Shown here piece after piece: positions 8,724 to 16,280 of a stretch of DNA of 64,000 nucleotides. A program made the position numbers and the translations under genes. The notes beneath the pieces are model-generated. The model was not told the origin of the DNA and ran no database searches. It was given only the letters and a program-made list of their open reading frames with translations. Source of the DNA: Lentzea waywayandensis (GTDB lineage: Bacteria > Actinomycetota > Actinomycetes > Mycobacteriales > Pseudonocardiaceae); contig NZ_FOYL01000002.1 in NCBI RefSeq assembly GCF_900115955.1, positions 1,178,001-1,242,000 of the forward strand, in the 5' to 3' direction. Within the stretch, counting starts at the first letter, position 1. Each line of letters opens with the position of its first letter.

Positions 8724-9701
8724 CTACGACACCAGCGACGTGCGCGACAGGAGGTCGATCGCCGCGTAGACGTGCCGCAGCGTCGGTGCCGGCACGCGGG
8801 CGAGCTCGGCGATCTCCACCACCGCGGCGATGATCGCGTCGGTCTCCAGCCGTTTGCCCGCCTCCAGGTCCTGCAGCATCGACGTCTTGTGGTGCCCGAC
8901 GCGGCGGGCGCCGTCGATGCGCTTGTCGATGGAGATCTGCGGATCGCAGCCCGCCGCCCGCGCGACGGCCAGGGTCTCCGCCATCATCTGGGCCACCAGG
9001 TCGCGGCTGTCCGAGTGGTCGCAGATCTCCACCATCGTCGCGCGGGTCAGCGCACTGAGCGGGTTGAACGCCACGTTGCCCATGAGCTTGATCCAGATGT
9101 CCTCGCGGACGTCCTTCTCCACCGGGCACTTCAGCCCGCCCGCGATCATCGCCTCGCTCAGCGCGACACACCGGGGAGAGATGCTGCGGTCCGGCTCGCC
9201 GATCGAGAACCGGGTGCCTTCCAGGTGCCGGATCACACCTGGTTCCTCGATCTCGGTCGAGCAGTAGACGACGCAGCCGATCGCCCGTTCCATGGGCAGC
9301 ACGGCGGTGACGGACCCGCCAGGGTCCACGGCCTCGATCCGTTGTCCCTCAAGGGGATGCCCGGTCATGCCGTGGAAGTACCACCACGGGATCCCGTTCT
9401 GCGCCGCGATCACGGCGGTGTCCGGTCCCATCAGCGGTGCCAGCAGATCGCCTGACGACGCGTACGAGTACGCCTTCAGACCGAGGAAAACGTAGTCGAC
9501 CTCGCCCACCTCGGCGGGGTCGGCGGTCGCATGTGGACGCGCGGTGAAATCACCACGCGGGCTCAGCACCCGCACGCCGTGCTCACGCATTGCGGCGAGA
9601 TGGGCTCCACGCGCGATCAGATGGACTTCCACGCCCGCACGATGCAAAGCCGCACCGACGTAGGCACCGATCGCTCCGGCTCCGAGAACAGCGATCCTCA
9701 T
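8724..9701 (-). CDS. Ketopantoate reductase (PanE/ApbA) family oxidoreductase; candidate oxalyl-CoA reductase
   Basis: A 325-residue NADP-dependent reductase. The Rossmann motif GAGAIGAYVGAAL opens the protein. KLMGNVAFNPLSALTRAT carries the catalytic Lys/Asn block and HKTSMLQDLEAGKRLETDAI the C-terminal substrate region of PanE/ApbA proteins. In Methylobacterium extorquens a PanE paralogue (PanE2) reduces oxalyl-CoA to glyoxylate. Here the gene has the same operator, at the same 19-nt spacing, as the antiporter and formate dehydrogenase genes, so that role is inferred. True ketopantoate reduction remains possible. It is divergent from the GntR gene and cotranscribed with a LysR gene. Confidence 0.8.
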   Translation of the reverse strand: MRIAVLGAGAIGAYVGAALHRAGVEVHLIARGAHLAAMREHGVRVLSPRGDFTARPHATADPAEVGEVDYVFLGLKAYSYASSGDLLAPLMGPDTAVIAAQNGIPWWYFHGMTGHPLEGQRIEAVDPGGSVTAVLPMERAIGCVVYCSTEIEEPGVIRHLEGTRFSIGEPDRSISPRCVALSEAMIAGGLKCPVEKDVREDIWIKLMGNVAFNPLSALTRATMVEICDHSDSRDLVAQMMAETLAVARAAGCDPQISIDKRIDGARRVGHHKTSMLQDLEAGKRLETDAIIAAVVEIAELARVPAPTLRHVYAAIDLLSRTSLVS

Positions 9702-9720
9702 AGCACGCCCCGCTCGTCAA

Positions 9721-9740
9721 GGATTGCATACAGTATACGG
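9721..9740 (-). promoter_or_regulatory. Putative GntR operator before the PanE-like gene (site B1)
   Basis: The plus strand reads GGATTGCATACAGTATACGG. It is almost identical to the site at 36509 and lies exactly 19 nt from the start of the PanE-like gene, in the divergent region shared with gntR. Confidence 0.7.
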
Positions 9741-9769
9741 ACAACGCAGGTATTTCTCCAGAAGTGCTT

Positions 9770-9792
9770 TTTGCATACCAAAAGCTGTATTC
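9770..9792 (+). promoter_or_regulatory. Putative autoregulatory GntR operator (site B2, wide-spaced)
   Basis: TTGCATACCAAAAGCTGTAT has the same half-sites as site B1, but they are separated by 8 nt instead of 1. It ends 8 nt before the gntR start, so it probably serves autoregulation. The site at 10596 has the same spacing. Confidence 0.5.
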
Positions 9793-9800
9793 TGTCCGGC

Positions 9801-10526
9801 ATGACCTCTTCGCCCAGTGGCCGCCGGGCACCTCGCGGCTCGCTCAGTGCCGCCGCGACCCGCCGGGTCGAACGTCCCGCACCGCTGCGACAGGCCGTCT
9901 ACGACGCTCTGCTCGAGCTCATCGTCAACCGCACCCTCGCCCCCGGCCAGCACCTGGTCGAGGCCGAACTGGCCGAGTACCTGGGCGTGAGCAGGCAGCC
10001 GGTGCGTGAGGCCCTGCAACGACTGCAGACCGACGGCTGGGTCGACCTGCGTCCCGCTCAGGGCGCCTTCGTGCACACCCCGACCGAGGAAGAGGCCGAC
10101 CAGCTGCTCGCCGTGCGCAGCGTGCTGGAGACCTACTCCGCCAAGCTCGCCGCCGAGCACGCGACCGCGTCCGACGTGAAGCTTCTCAAGAAGCTCCAGA
10201 AGGCCGGCGAGGAGGCCCTGGTCACCGCGAACGTCGAGCGCCTGGTCAAGGCGAACGCCGACCTGCACGCGGCCGTCGCGGCGATCGGCCGCAACAAGGT
10301 CCTGTCCGAGATGATCGGTCTGGTCGACCGCCGGGTGCGCTGGTACTACACCCCGATCGCCCGCCCCCGCAGCCGCGACTCGTGGAACGAGCACGCCGAA
10401 CTGGTCGCGGCCATCGCCGACGGCGACGCCGAGCGGGCCGGCGAGGTCATGCACAACCACGCAGAGCAGACCCGCCAGACCTACCACGACCGCAAGACAC
10501 CCGAAGGCTCCACGGAAAGCGACTGA
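9801..10526 (+). CDS. GntR family regulator (FCD domain), candidate master of the oxalate/formate regulon
   Basis: A 241-residue regulator. A winged HTH spans about residues 30-95 (LRQAVYDALLELIVNRTLAPG, LVEAELAEYLGVSRQPVREALQRL), followed by an all-helical FCD ligand domain (VRSVLETYSAKLAAEHAT, ADLHAAVAAIGRN, RSRDSWNEHAELVAAIADG with metal/ligand His, MHNHAEQT). It starts at the ATG at 9801, just after site B2. It is divergent from the PanE-like gene. The recurring TTGCATAC/GTAT element in front of six transcription units, including this one, is the expected kind of palindrome for an FCD-type GntR protein. The effector may be oxalate or a CoA thioester, but this is not shown. Confidence 0.92.
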   Translation: MTSSPSGRRAPRGSLSAAATRRVERPAPLRQAVYDALLELIVNRTLAPGQHLVEAELAEYLGVSRQPVREALQRLQTDGWVDLRPAQGAFVHTPTEEEADQLLAVRSVLETYSAKLAAEHATASDVKLLKKLQKAGEEALVTANVERLVKANADLHAAVAAIGRNKVLSEMIGLVDRRVRWYYTPIARPRSRDSWNEHAELVAAIADGDAERAGEVMHNHAEQTRQTYHDRKTPEGSTESD

Positions 10527-10595
10527 TCCATTACTCTCAGACCACCCAAATCGGTCATTTGGTACCGTACGGGTGATCCGCGACACGATGGCGGC

Positions 10596-10620
10596 GGATT
10601 GCATACAAAACGCAGTATGC
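10596..10620 (+). promoter_or_regulatory. Putative GntR operator before riboswitch-led small gene (site C, wide-spaced)
   Basis: The sequence reads GGATTGCATACAAAACGCAG followed by TATGC. Half-sites GCATAC and GTAT are separated by 8 nt, as in site B2. It lies 70 bp after the gntR stop and upstream of the structured leader. Confidence 0.5.
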
Positions 10621-10637
10621 TGAATCGCGACAGGGAC

Positions 10638-10757
10638 GGGGTCAACGAAGACCCGCGAGAGGTTTCCCACCGGGTACCCACGCAATGGGCATCCGGTGGA
10701 CAAGACCCCGGCCGCAACCCTGTTCCTCCCGTGCCACAGTGCCTGTCAGGTCTCTGC
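10638..10757 (+). ncRNA. Candidate SAM-family (S-box-like) riboswitch or structured leader
   Basis: The leader between site C and the 61-aa gene is strongly structured. AGACC (about 10650) can pair with GGTCT (10749-10753) as a closing stem. It is followed by CGCGAGAGG, a long hairpin (CCACCGG at 10668 with CCGGTGG at 10693, inner CCCA/TGGG), then CAAGACCCCGGCCGCAACCC and a GTGCC element. The order GAGAGG, hairpin, CC-GG-GCAACC, GTGCC and closing stem is that of S-box and SAM-IV RNAs. This rests on visual matching only; a different aptamer or a plain attenuator is possible. Confidence 0.45.
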
Positions 10758-10792
10758 GCGCCCCGGGAGCCACCATCGTCAGGAGGAAGACC

Positions 10793-10978
10793 ATGTCCCG
10801 CTTGAAGAACTTCGCTCGTTCGCTCACCCAGCCGCGTGAGGGTTTCTCCGCTGACGGCCGCGCGCTGGGCCTCGGACTGTCCACCGCGCTGACGGAACAG
10901 CGCAAGGACGCCGAGGCTCAGGCAGCCGTGGCCAAGACGCTCCGCAAGGACGCCGAAGGCCACACGATTCACGGCTGA
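10793..10978 (+). CDS. Small protein of unknown function
   Basis: A 61-residue, charged, Ala/Lys-rich soluble protein beginning MSRLKNFARSLTQPREGFS and ending in a His-containing EGHTIHG. It has no signal peptide, membrane segment or Cys. AGGAGGA lies 6 nt before the ATG, which supports real translation. It is preceded by a structured leader and by a copy of the regulon operator. I do not recognise the family. Its stop overlaps the convergent terC-like gene end by 10 bp. Confidence 0.65.
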   Translation: MSRLKNFARSLTQPREGFSADGRALGLGLSTALTEQRKDAEAQAAVAKTLRKDAEGHTIHG

Positions 10979-11985
10979 GAGTCCTTCACAGGAGCGTCTT
11001 CGCTCCTTCGCGCACTCTCCGCGTCCTCCACCGCGGAGCGGGCAGCCCATCGTGAAGTGTGCAGGCTCCAGACCGTCGTGACGGCGAGCGTCGCCATGAT
11101 GACCCCGAGAGACACCACGATCGGGATCTCCGGAGCCCACGAGACACCGTGGTGATGCATCGCCTCGAAGATGAGCTTGAACCCGATGAACGCGAGCACC
11201 ACCGCGAGGCCCTTGCTCAGGTGCACCAGGCGATCCAGGAGACCGCCCACCAGGAAGAAGAGCTGGCGCAGGCCCATCAACGCGAAGGCGTTGGCGGTCA
11301 GCACCAGGTACGGCTCCTTGGTGAGCCCGAAGATCGCCGGGATCGAGTCCACCGCGAACAACAGGTCCGTGGTGCCGACCGCGACCATGACGATCAGCAT
11401 TGGCGTCACGACGCGCTTGCCGTCGATGCGCGTCGTCAACGCGGCGCCGTGGTAGACCGTGGTCGCCGGCAGGAACCGCTTCACCGCACGTAAAGCGGCG
11501 TTCTCCGGAACGTCGGCCTCTTCGGTCTCGTCCTGCTTCACCAGCTTCCACGCCGTGAAGATCAGGAAGGCACCGAAGAAGTAGAACAGCCAGTCGAACC
11601 GCGCGATCGCCTGTGCTCCCAGGGCGATGAACACGGCGCGCAGCAACAGGGCCAGGATGATGCCGACGATGAGCACCTTCTGCCGGTACTCCCGCGGCAC
11701 CGCGAACCTGGCCATGATGATCACGAACACGAACAGGTTGTCGACGCTCAGCGAGTACTCGGTGATCCAGCCGGCGAAGAACTCACCGCCGTGGCCGGGC
11801 CCGGCGAACACCGTGACGCCGAGTCCGAAGAGGACGGCCAGACCGACGTAGAAGATCACCCAGTACAACGACTCGCGGAACGACGGTTCGTGCGGCTTGC
11901 GCACCACCAGGTAGAAGTCGAGCGCGAGGATGGCGGCGATGCCGCCCATGGTCGCGATCCACACCCAGACAGGAAGATCCAACAT
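10969..11985 (-). CDS. TerC family integral membrane protein
   Basis: A 338-residue membrane protein with about eight to nine membrane helices. EYSLSVDNLFVFVIIM and TDLLFAVDSIPAIFGLTK are the paired TerC motifs with membrane Asp residues. TerC/Alx proteins act in metal (notably Mn) efflux or metal delivery to exported proteins. The start at 11985 has a GAAGGAG site and follows the upstream membrane gene by 27 nt, so it is probably the third gene of an operon with the Nramp-like transporter, which fits metal homeostasis. The charged C-terminal tail (EDAESARRSEDA) is cytosolic. Confidence 0.92.
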   Translation of the reverse strand: MLDLPVWVWIATMGGIAAILALDFYLVVRKPHEPSFRESLYWVIFYVGLAVLFGLGVTVFAGPGHGGEFFAGWITEYSLSVDNLFVFVIIMARFAVPREYRQKVLIVGIILALLLRAVFIALGAQAIARFDWLFYFFGAFLIFTAWKLVKQDETEEADVPENAALRAVKRFLPATTVYHGAALTTRIDGKRVVTPMLIVMVAVGTTDLLFAVDSIPAIFGLTKEPYLVLTANAFALMGLRQLFFLVGGLLDRLVHLSKGLAVVLAFIGFKLIFEAMHHHGVSWAPEIPIVVSLGVIMATLAVTTVWSLHTSRWAARSAVEDAESARRSEDAPVKDSQP

Positions 11986-12012
11986 CCTTGGCTCCTTCGG
12001 CGGAAGGGAAGG

Positions 12013-12447
12013 TCAGCGGGAGGCGGTGGCACGCGCACGGAGACGCATCGAGATGCGTTCGTGCAGCCACAGGAAGCCGATGGCCCAGCCGAAACTCACG
12101 ATCCCTTGGTAGGCGAGGAAACCGACCAGGTCCGAGGGCAGTCGAACCTGACCGGTGAGCACAAGGCTCACGGTGATCTCGTGCACCAGCCGAGCCGCGG
12201 GAAACGCGACGAGCCAGTACAAAGCCACCGGAGCGAACCGTCCGGCCGGGAGCCGGCCTGCCGCCACCAGCAGGCCGAAGCCGCCGCCGAACGCGCCCAG
12301 CGGCAGGCCGAGGGCGACCGTCGTGACGAGTGCCCACCCGAGCGGCTGGCCGACGAGTGCGGCCAGCCCTCCCGCGATGAGCCCCGCGGCGAGACCGACG
12401 AACGCGCCGGGCACCGCTTGCGTCAAAAAGCCTTCGCGGATCTGCAT
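12013..12447 (-). CDS. Four-helix membrane protein of unknown function
   Basis: A 144-residue hydrophobic protein with about four membrane helices rich in Gly and Ala (VPGAFVGLAAGLIAGGLAAL, LGLPLGAFGGGFGLLVAAG) and a basic C-terminus (ERISMRLRARATASR). Its ATG lies one base after the stop of the Nramp-like gene, and terC follows 27 nt downstream, so it may be an accessory subunit of either transporter. I recognise no family motif. Confidence 0.7.
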   Translation of the reverse strand: MQIREGFLTQAVPGAFVGLAAGLIAGGLAALVGQPLGWALVTTVALGLPLGAFGGGFGLLVAAGRLPAGRFAPVALYWLVAFPAARLVHEITVSLVLTGQVRLPSDLVGFLAYQGIVSFGWAIGFLWLHERISMRLRARATASR

Positions 12448-12448
12448 C

Positions 12449-13957
12449 TCAGCCCACCACTACTCCGAATTTGATGAGACTGAAGAACAGCATGCCCAGG
12501 TAGAACACCGCTCCGAAGCCGATGATGAGGTTCGTGACCAGCTTGGGGCGGATCGGTTTGGGCAGCATCCGGTTGTTCACCAGCAGGAGCACCACGCAGT
12601 AGGCGCCCATGGCGAACGTCGACAGGAACGCGAGCACGTCGAGGATCGCTCCCGGTCCGTCGGCCGGTCCGAACAGCAGGATCAGGATGCCGAAGGTGAT
12701 GACACCCCAGAGGAATCCCGCGTAGAGGTGCGACATGCGGAACTTCTTGGCACCCTTGACGAAGTGGTACGTCATGTCGGCCTGGCCGCGCGAGAACGAG
12801 TCGAACAGACCCAGCGTGGCGTTCAGGCCGATCAACGCGATGAACCCGAGGAACACCGCGCCGAGCACCGGTCCGCCCGCCGACGCGAAAGCGTCCGACA
12901 TGGCGTTCAGAGCGGCTTCACGCTCACCGGACTCGATGAGCGCCTTGACATCAGGCGACGTGCGGCTGGCCGACTGCGCGAGGACCGTGAACGAGACCGT
13001 GACGAGCATCGTGATGCCCCAGAAGAGCAACAGCGCGTCGAACGTCACCCAGCGCCGCCAGCCCTTCCACTTCGCGAGCTCCGCCTTGTCCTCGGTGTCG
13101 AACATGAAGCCGCGGGCCGGCATCTTCTCTTCCTCGCCCGCGTGCCGCAGCCCGCGGACCTTCGGGATGTGCGCGCCCATGCCGGCGCCGCTGTCGCGCA
13201 GGTGCAGCGTGTACCACATCTGTTGCATGCCGGACGGGCCAGCGAACGCGATCGAGCCGACGATGATCGGGAACCACTCCGGCGACATGGCCTGCGCCGG
13301 GAAGTACCCGAACTGGAACATGCCGCCGATCGTGCTGGTCAGGTCGCCCCACGTGCCGACCATCGCCGCCACCACCGCGGTGCTGACGACGAGCAGTCCG
13401 ATGAGGATGGAAAGCAGGTTCTCGAGCAGGTTGTAGATGACCTTGGCGAGGCTGAACAACACCCCGACCAGGATCAGTCCGACACACGCCGACACCGTCC
13501 AGGGTATGCCGGTGATCTTCTCCAGAGCCGCCGCTCCGGCGGAGAGATGGCCTGGCCAGATGTAGACGAGTATCGCGACCACGAAGAAGAACCACATGAT
13601 CGGTTTGAACACGCGTGCGGCGCCGAAGAAGATGCTCTCCCCCGTCGCCATCGCGTACCGCGCCATCTCGAGCATGACGACGGCCTGAAGCGTCACGCCG
13701 ATCAGGAAGAGCCACCTGATGTCCGGTCCGAAGACCAGCACCAGGCGGGGCCACATGTAGGACTCGCCCATGCCCACGCCAAGAGCCACCAGGAACACCG
13801 TGGGACCGAGCAGGTGGATCGACGGTGGTGCGTCGGGGAGTTTCCTGATGGGCATCGCTTCCAGCTTGCCCGCGGCCCAGACACGCTCCCGAGAGGATTC
13901 GACACTGTCAGGTGGCGTGCTGGTTTCCGTGCGAGCTGCCAGATTTGGATCATCCAC
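12449..13957 (-). CDS. Nramp-like transporter lacking the canonical metal-site motifs
   Basis: A 502-residue membrane protein with about eleven helices, of the APC/Nramp fold family often annotated as Nramp divalent metal transporter in actinobacteria. The DPGN motif of helix 1 is replaced by a GVGMGESYMWPRLV stretch, and helix 6 reads AFAGPSGMQQMWY instead of the MPH-type motif, so the substrate cannot be assumed to be Mn or Fe. The GTG at 13957 is chosen because GGAGG lies 9-10 nt upstream; the TTG three codons earlier has no room for a ribosome site. It leads an operon with a small membrane gene and terC. Confidence 0.8.
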   Translation of the reverse strand: MDDPNLAARTETSTPPDSVESSRERVWAAGKLEAMPIRKLPDAPPSIHLLGPTVFLVALGVGMGESYMWPRLVLVFGPDIRWLFLIGVTLQAVVMLEMARYAMATGESIFFGAARVFKPIMWFFFVVAILVYIWPGHLSAGAAALEKITGIPWTVSACVGLILVGVLFSLAKVIYNLLENLLSILIGLLVVSTAVVAAMVGTWGDLTSTIGGMFQFGYFPAQAMSPEWFPIIVGSIAFAGPSGMQQMWYTLHLRDSGAGMGAHIPKVRGLRHAGEEEKMPARGFMFDTEDKAELAKWKGWRRWVTFDALLLFWGITMLVTVSFTVLAQSASRTSPDVKALIESGEREAALNAMSDAFASAGGPVLGAVFLGFIALIGLNATLGLFDSFSRGQADMTYHFVKGAKKFRMSHLYAGFLWGVITFGILILLFGPADGPGAILDVLAFLSTFAMGAYCVVLLLVNNRMLPKPIRPKLVTNLIIGFGAVFYLGMLFFSLIKFGVVVG

Positions 13958-14010
13958 GGTTAACAACCTCCAGAGGACCGGCTGTCTTCGTTGACCTCCC
14001 TGGCGGGTTC

Positions 14011-14036
14011 GCGACCGTGGGCGTGTTCACGGTCGC
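14011..14036. promoter_or_regulatory. Perfect 9-bp inverted repeat upstream of the Nramp-like gene
   Basis: GCGACCGTG and CACGGTCGC are separated by 8 nt, 54 bp upstream of the Nramp-like start. It could be an operator for that operon or a second terminator for the upstream synthetase gene; the sequence does not decide. Confidence 0.4.
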
Positions 14037-14066
14037 GGACGGGCCATCTCTCCTTGCATGCCGCAA

Positions 14067-14098
14067 GCGGTTTCCGTCGCGACAGCAACGGAAACCGC
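14067..14098 (-). terminator. Terminator hairpin after the acyl-CoA synthetase gene
   Basis: GCGGTTTCCGT and ACGGAAACCGC are perfect 11-bp arms with a 10-nt loop, just after the stop codon at 14110. The hairpin separates the lyase-transferase-synthetase operon from the Nramp-like operon. Confidence 0.75.
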
Positions 14099-14109
14099 GA
14101 ACGACCTAA

Positions 14110-16257
14110 CTACAGCAAGCCGGCAGCACGGGCCCACCGGTATTTGGCTCCCAGTACCGCGACAGGCTTCTCCGTTGTGTACGGATACGCAACCACTCCG
14201 TTCCGGTACAGGTACTCGCTGGCTTCCTCGACCTCGACGTCACCCGCGAGCGAAGCGACGACGGGCTTGTGGATTCCGTTCGCCCGGTACTCCTCCACGA
14301 CGTCGACCACGAGCTTCGCGAACACCATCGGTGGCGTGACTATGGTGTGCCAGTAGCCGAGGATCAACGAGTGGATGCGGTCGTCGGCGAGACCGAGCGC
14401 GATGGTGTTCCGGTATGTCGAAGGTGGTTCGCCACCAGTGATGTCGACGGGGTTGCCCGCCGCGCCGAACGGCGGGATGAACTTCCGGAACGCCGCGTCG
14501 AGGTCGTCCGGGATGCTCATGAGGCTGAGACCGTTGTCCACACAGGCATCCGAGAGCAGCACTCCCGAGCCGCCCGCGCCGGTGATGATGACGACGTTCT
14601 CGCCCTTCGGCGTGGCCAGCAGCGGGATTCCGCGCGCGTACTCCAGCAGGTCGTTCAGGCCGGGTGCGCGGATCACGCCGCTCTGCCTGAGGATGTCGTC
14701 GTAGACCCGGTCGTTGCCGGCCAGTGCGCCGGTGTGCGAGCTGGCGGCCTTGGCACCCTGGTCGGTCCGTCCGGCCTTGAGCACCACGACCGGTTTCTTT
14801 TCCGAGACGCGTTTCGCGGTCTCGGCGAAGGACCGGCCGTCCTTGAGGTCCTCCAGGTGCATCGCGACGAGCTGGGTGTTCGGGTCGGACTCGAAGAACG
14901 TCAGCAGGTCGTCCTCGTCGATGTCGGCCTTGTTGCCCACACCGACGATCGAGGAGACGCCCATGCCCGCCGAACGGCTGAATCCGAGGATCGCCATGCC
15001 GATTCCGCCACTTTGCGACGTGAGGGCGACGCCGCCCTTGACGTCGTACGGCGTGCAGAACGTCGCCGAGAGGTTCTCCGGCGTGTAGTAGTAGCCGTAG
15101 ATGTTCGGGCCGAGTATGCGGACGCCGTGCTTGCGCGCGATGGCGACGATCTCGTCCTGGAGCTCGATGTTGCCCGTCTCGCCGAAGCCGGACGGGATCA
15201 TGATCGCGCCGCCGACGCCCTTCTTGCCGACCTCTTCCAGCGCGGCCGGCACGAACTTGGCCGGGATGGCGAACACCGCGACGTCGATGTCCCCCGGCAC
15301 ATCGGCGATGCTCGCGAACGCCTTGCGGTCGAGGATCTCGTCCGCCTTGGGGTTGATCGGGTAGATCTCGCCCTGGTAGCCGCCGTTGACGAGGTTCTTC
15401 ATCACCGAGTTGCCGATCTTGCCCTCTTCGTTCGAGGCACCGATCACGGCGACGGCGTTGGGCCTCATGATCCGGTTCATCGAGGCGAGGATCTCGTCCT
15501 GCGTGAACCTGTGCGGTTGTTTGGCGGCGTTCTCGTCCACCAGGATGCGGACGTCGACCGCGGTGGCCCCGGAAGGCGTTGCCAGCACGGGGTTCAGGTC
15601 GACCTCGGCGAGCTGCGGGAAGTCCGTGACCAGATCCGAGACGCGGTGGATCAGGTCGGCGAGCTTGTCCGCGTCGACGCCCTCAGCGCCGCGGACGCCG
15701 CGGAGGATCTCCGCCGCCGCGATGCCGTCGACCATGGAGAGGGCTTCGGCGTTGCTCGTCGGCGCCAGCCGGAACGTGACGTCCTTGAGCACCTCGACCA
15801 GGATGCCGCCGAGACCGAACGCGACGATCTTGCCGAACGTCTCGTCGGTGGTGGCGCCCACGATGACCTCGTGGACCTCTTTCCCGGTCGGCAGCTGCTG
15901 CTGGACCTGGACGCCGGTGATGTCCGCGTCCGCCCGGTAGCTCTTGGCGTTGTGGATGATCGTGCGGTAGCCCTCGGCGACCTCGGCCCCGTTCTTCAGG
16001 CCCACCAGCACGCCGCCGGCCTCGGTCTTGTGCAGGATGTCCGGTGAGACGATCTTGAGCACGACCGGGTAGCCGATCTCCTCGGCGAACGCCACGGCGC
16101 CCTCCGACGACTTCGCCAGCGCCTCGGCCGGGGTCGCGATCCCGTAGGCGTCGCAGACCCGCTTGCCCTCCGGTGCGGTGAGCGACGACCGTCCGTCCGC
16201 CCGCACCTTCGCGAGTACGTTCTCGACCGCGGCGCGGTCGTAGCCGTTGTCCGGCAT
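14110..16257 (-). CDS. ADP-forming acyl-CoA synthetase (fused ATP-grasp and CoA-binding domains)
   Basis: A 715-residue enzyme of the acetate-CoA ligase (ADP-forming) superfamily, which interconverts an acyl-CoA plus ADP and phosphate with the acid plus ATP and CoA. The ATP-grasp half comes first (about 20-230; YPVVLKIVSPDILHKTEAGG, EVDLNPVLA), then the CoA-binding and ligase domains (VAVIGASNEEGKIGN, TSQSGGIGMAIL). ASSHTGALAG carries the phospho-His at about 508. It is third in the operon 23 nt after frc, so a role in releasing formyl-CoA with ATP gain, or in charging oxalate, is likely but unproven. A terminator follows. Confidence 0.85.
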   Translation of the reverse strand: MPDNGYDRAAVENVLAKVRADGRSSLTAPEGKRVCDAYGIATPAEALAKSSEGAVAFAEEIGYPVVLKIVSPDILHKTEAGGVLVGLKNGAEVAEGYRTIIHNAKSYRADADITGVQVQQQLPTGKEVHEVIVGATTDETFGKIVAFGLGGILVEVLKDVTFRLAPTSNAEALSMVDGIAAAEILRGVRGAEGVDADKLADLIHRVSDLVTDFPQLAEVDLNPVLATPSGATAVDVRILVDENAAKQPHRFTQDEILASMNRIMRPNAVAVIGASNEEGKIGNSVMKNLVNGGYQGEIYPINPKADEILDRKAFASIADVPGDIDVAVFAIPAKFVPAALEEVGKKGVGGAIMIPSGFGETGNIELQDEIVAIARKHGVRILGPNIYGYYYTPENLSATFCTPYDVKGGVALTSQSGGIGMAILGFSRSAGMGVSSIVGVGNKADIDEDDLLTFFESDPNTQLVAMHLEDLKDGRSFAETAKRVSEKKPVVVLKAGRTDQGAKAASSHTGALAGNDRVYDDILRQSGVIRAPGLNDLLEYARGIPLLATPKGENVVIITGAGGSGVLLSDACVDNGLSLMSIPDDLDAAFRKFIPPFGAAGNPVDITGGEPPSTYRNTIALGLADDRIHSLILGYWHTIVTPPMVFAKLVVDVVEEYRANGIHKPVVASLAGDVEVEEASEYLYRNGVVAYPYTTEKPVAVLGAKYRWARAAGLL

Positions 16258-16280
16258 GAGATTTCGTCTCCCTTGAAGGA

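Noticed and set aside
10638..10757. Cobalamin riboswitch
   Set aside because: There is no convincing B12-box, and the order of stems fits the S-box type better.
11986..12012. Mn-sensing yybP-ykoY riboswitch before terC
   Set aside because: Only 27 nt separate terC from the upstream gene, too short for the element.
12155..13963. Long plus-strand open frame of about 600 codons
   Set aside because: It is antisense to the Nramp-like gene, His/Arg/Glu-rich without domain blocks, and explained by GC-biased codon use of the real gene.
14269..16047. Long plus-strand open frame of about 590 codons
   Set aside because: It is antisense to the acyl-CoA synthetase, whose motifs are complete; the antisense translation has no recognisable domain.
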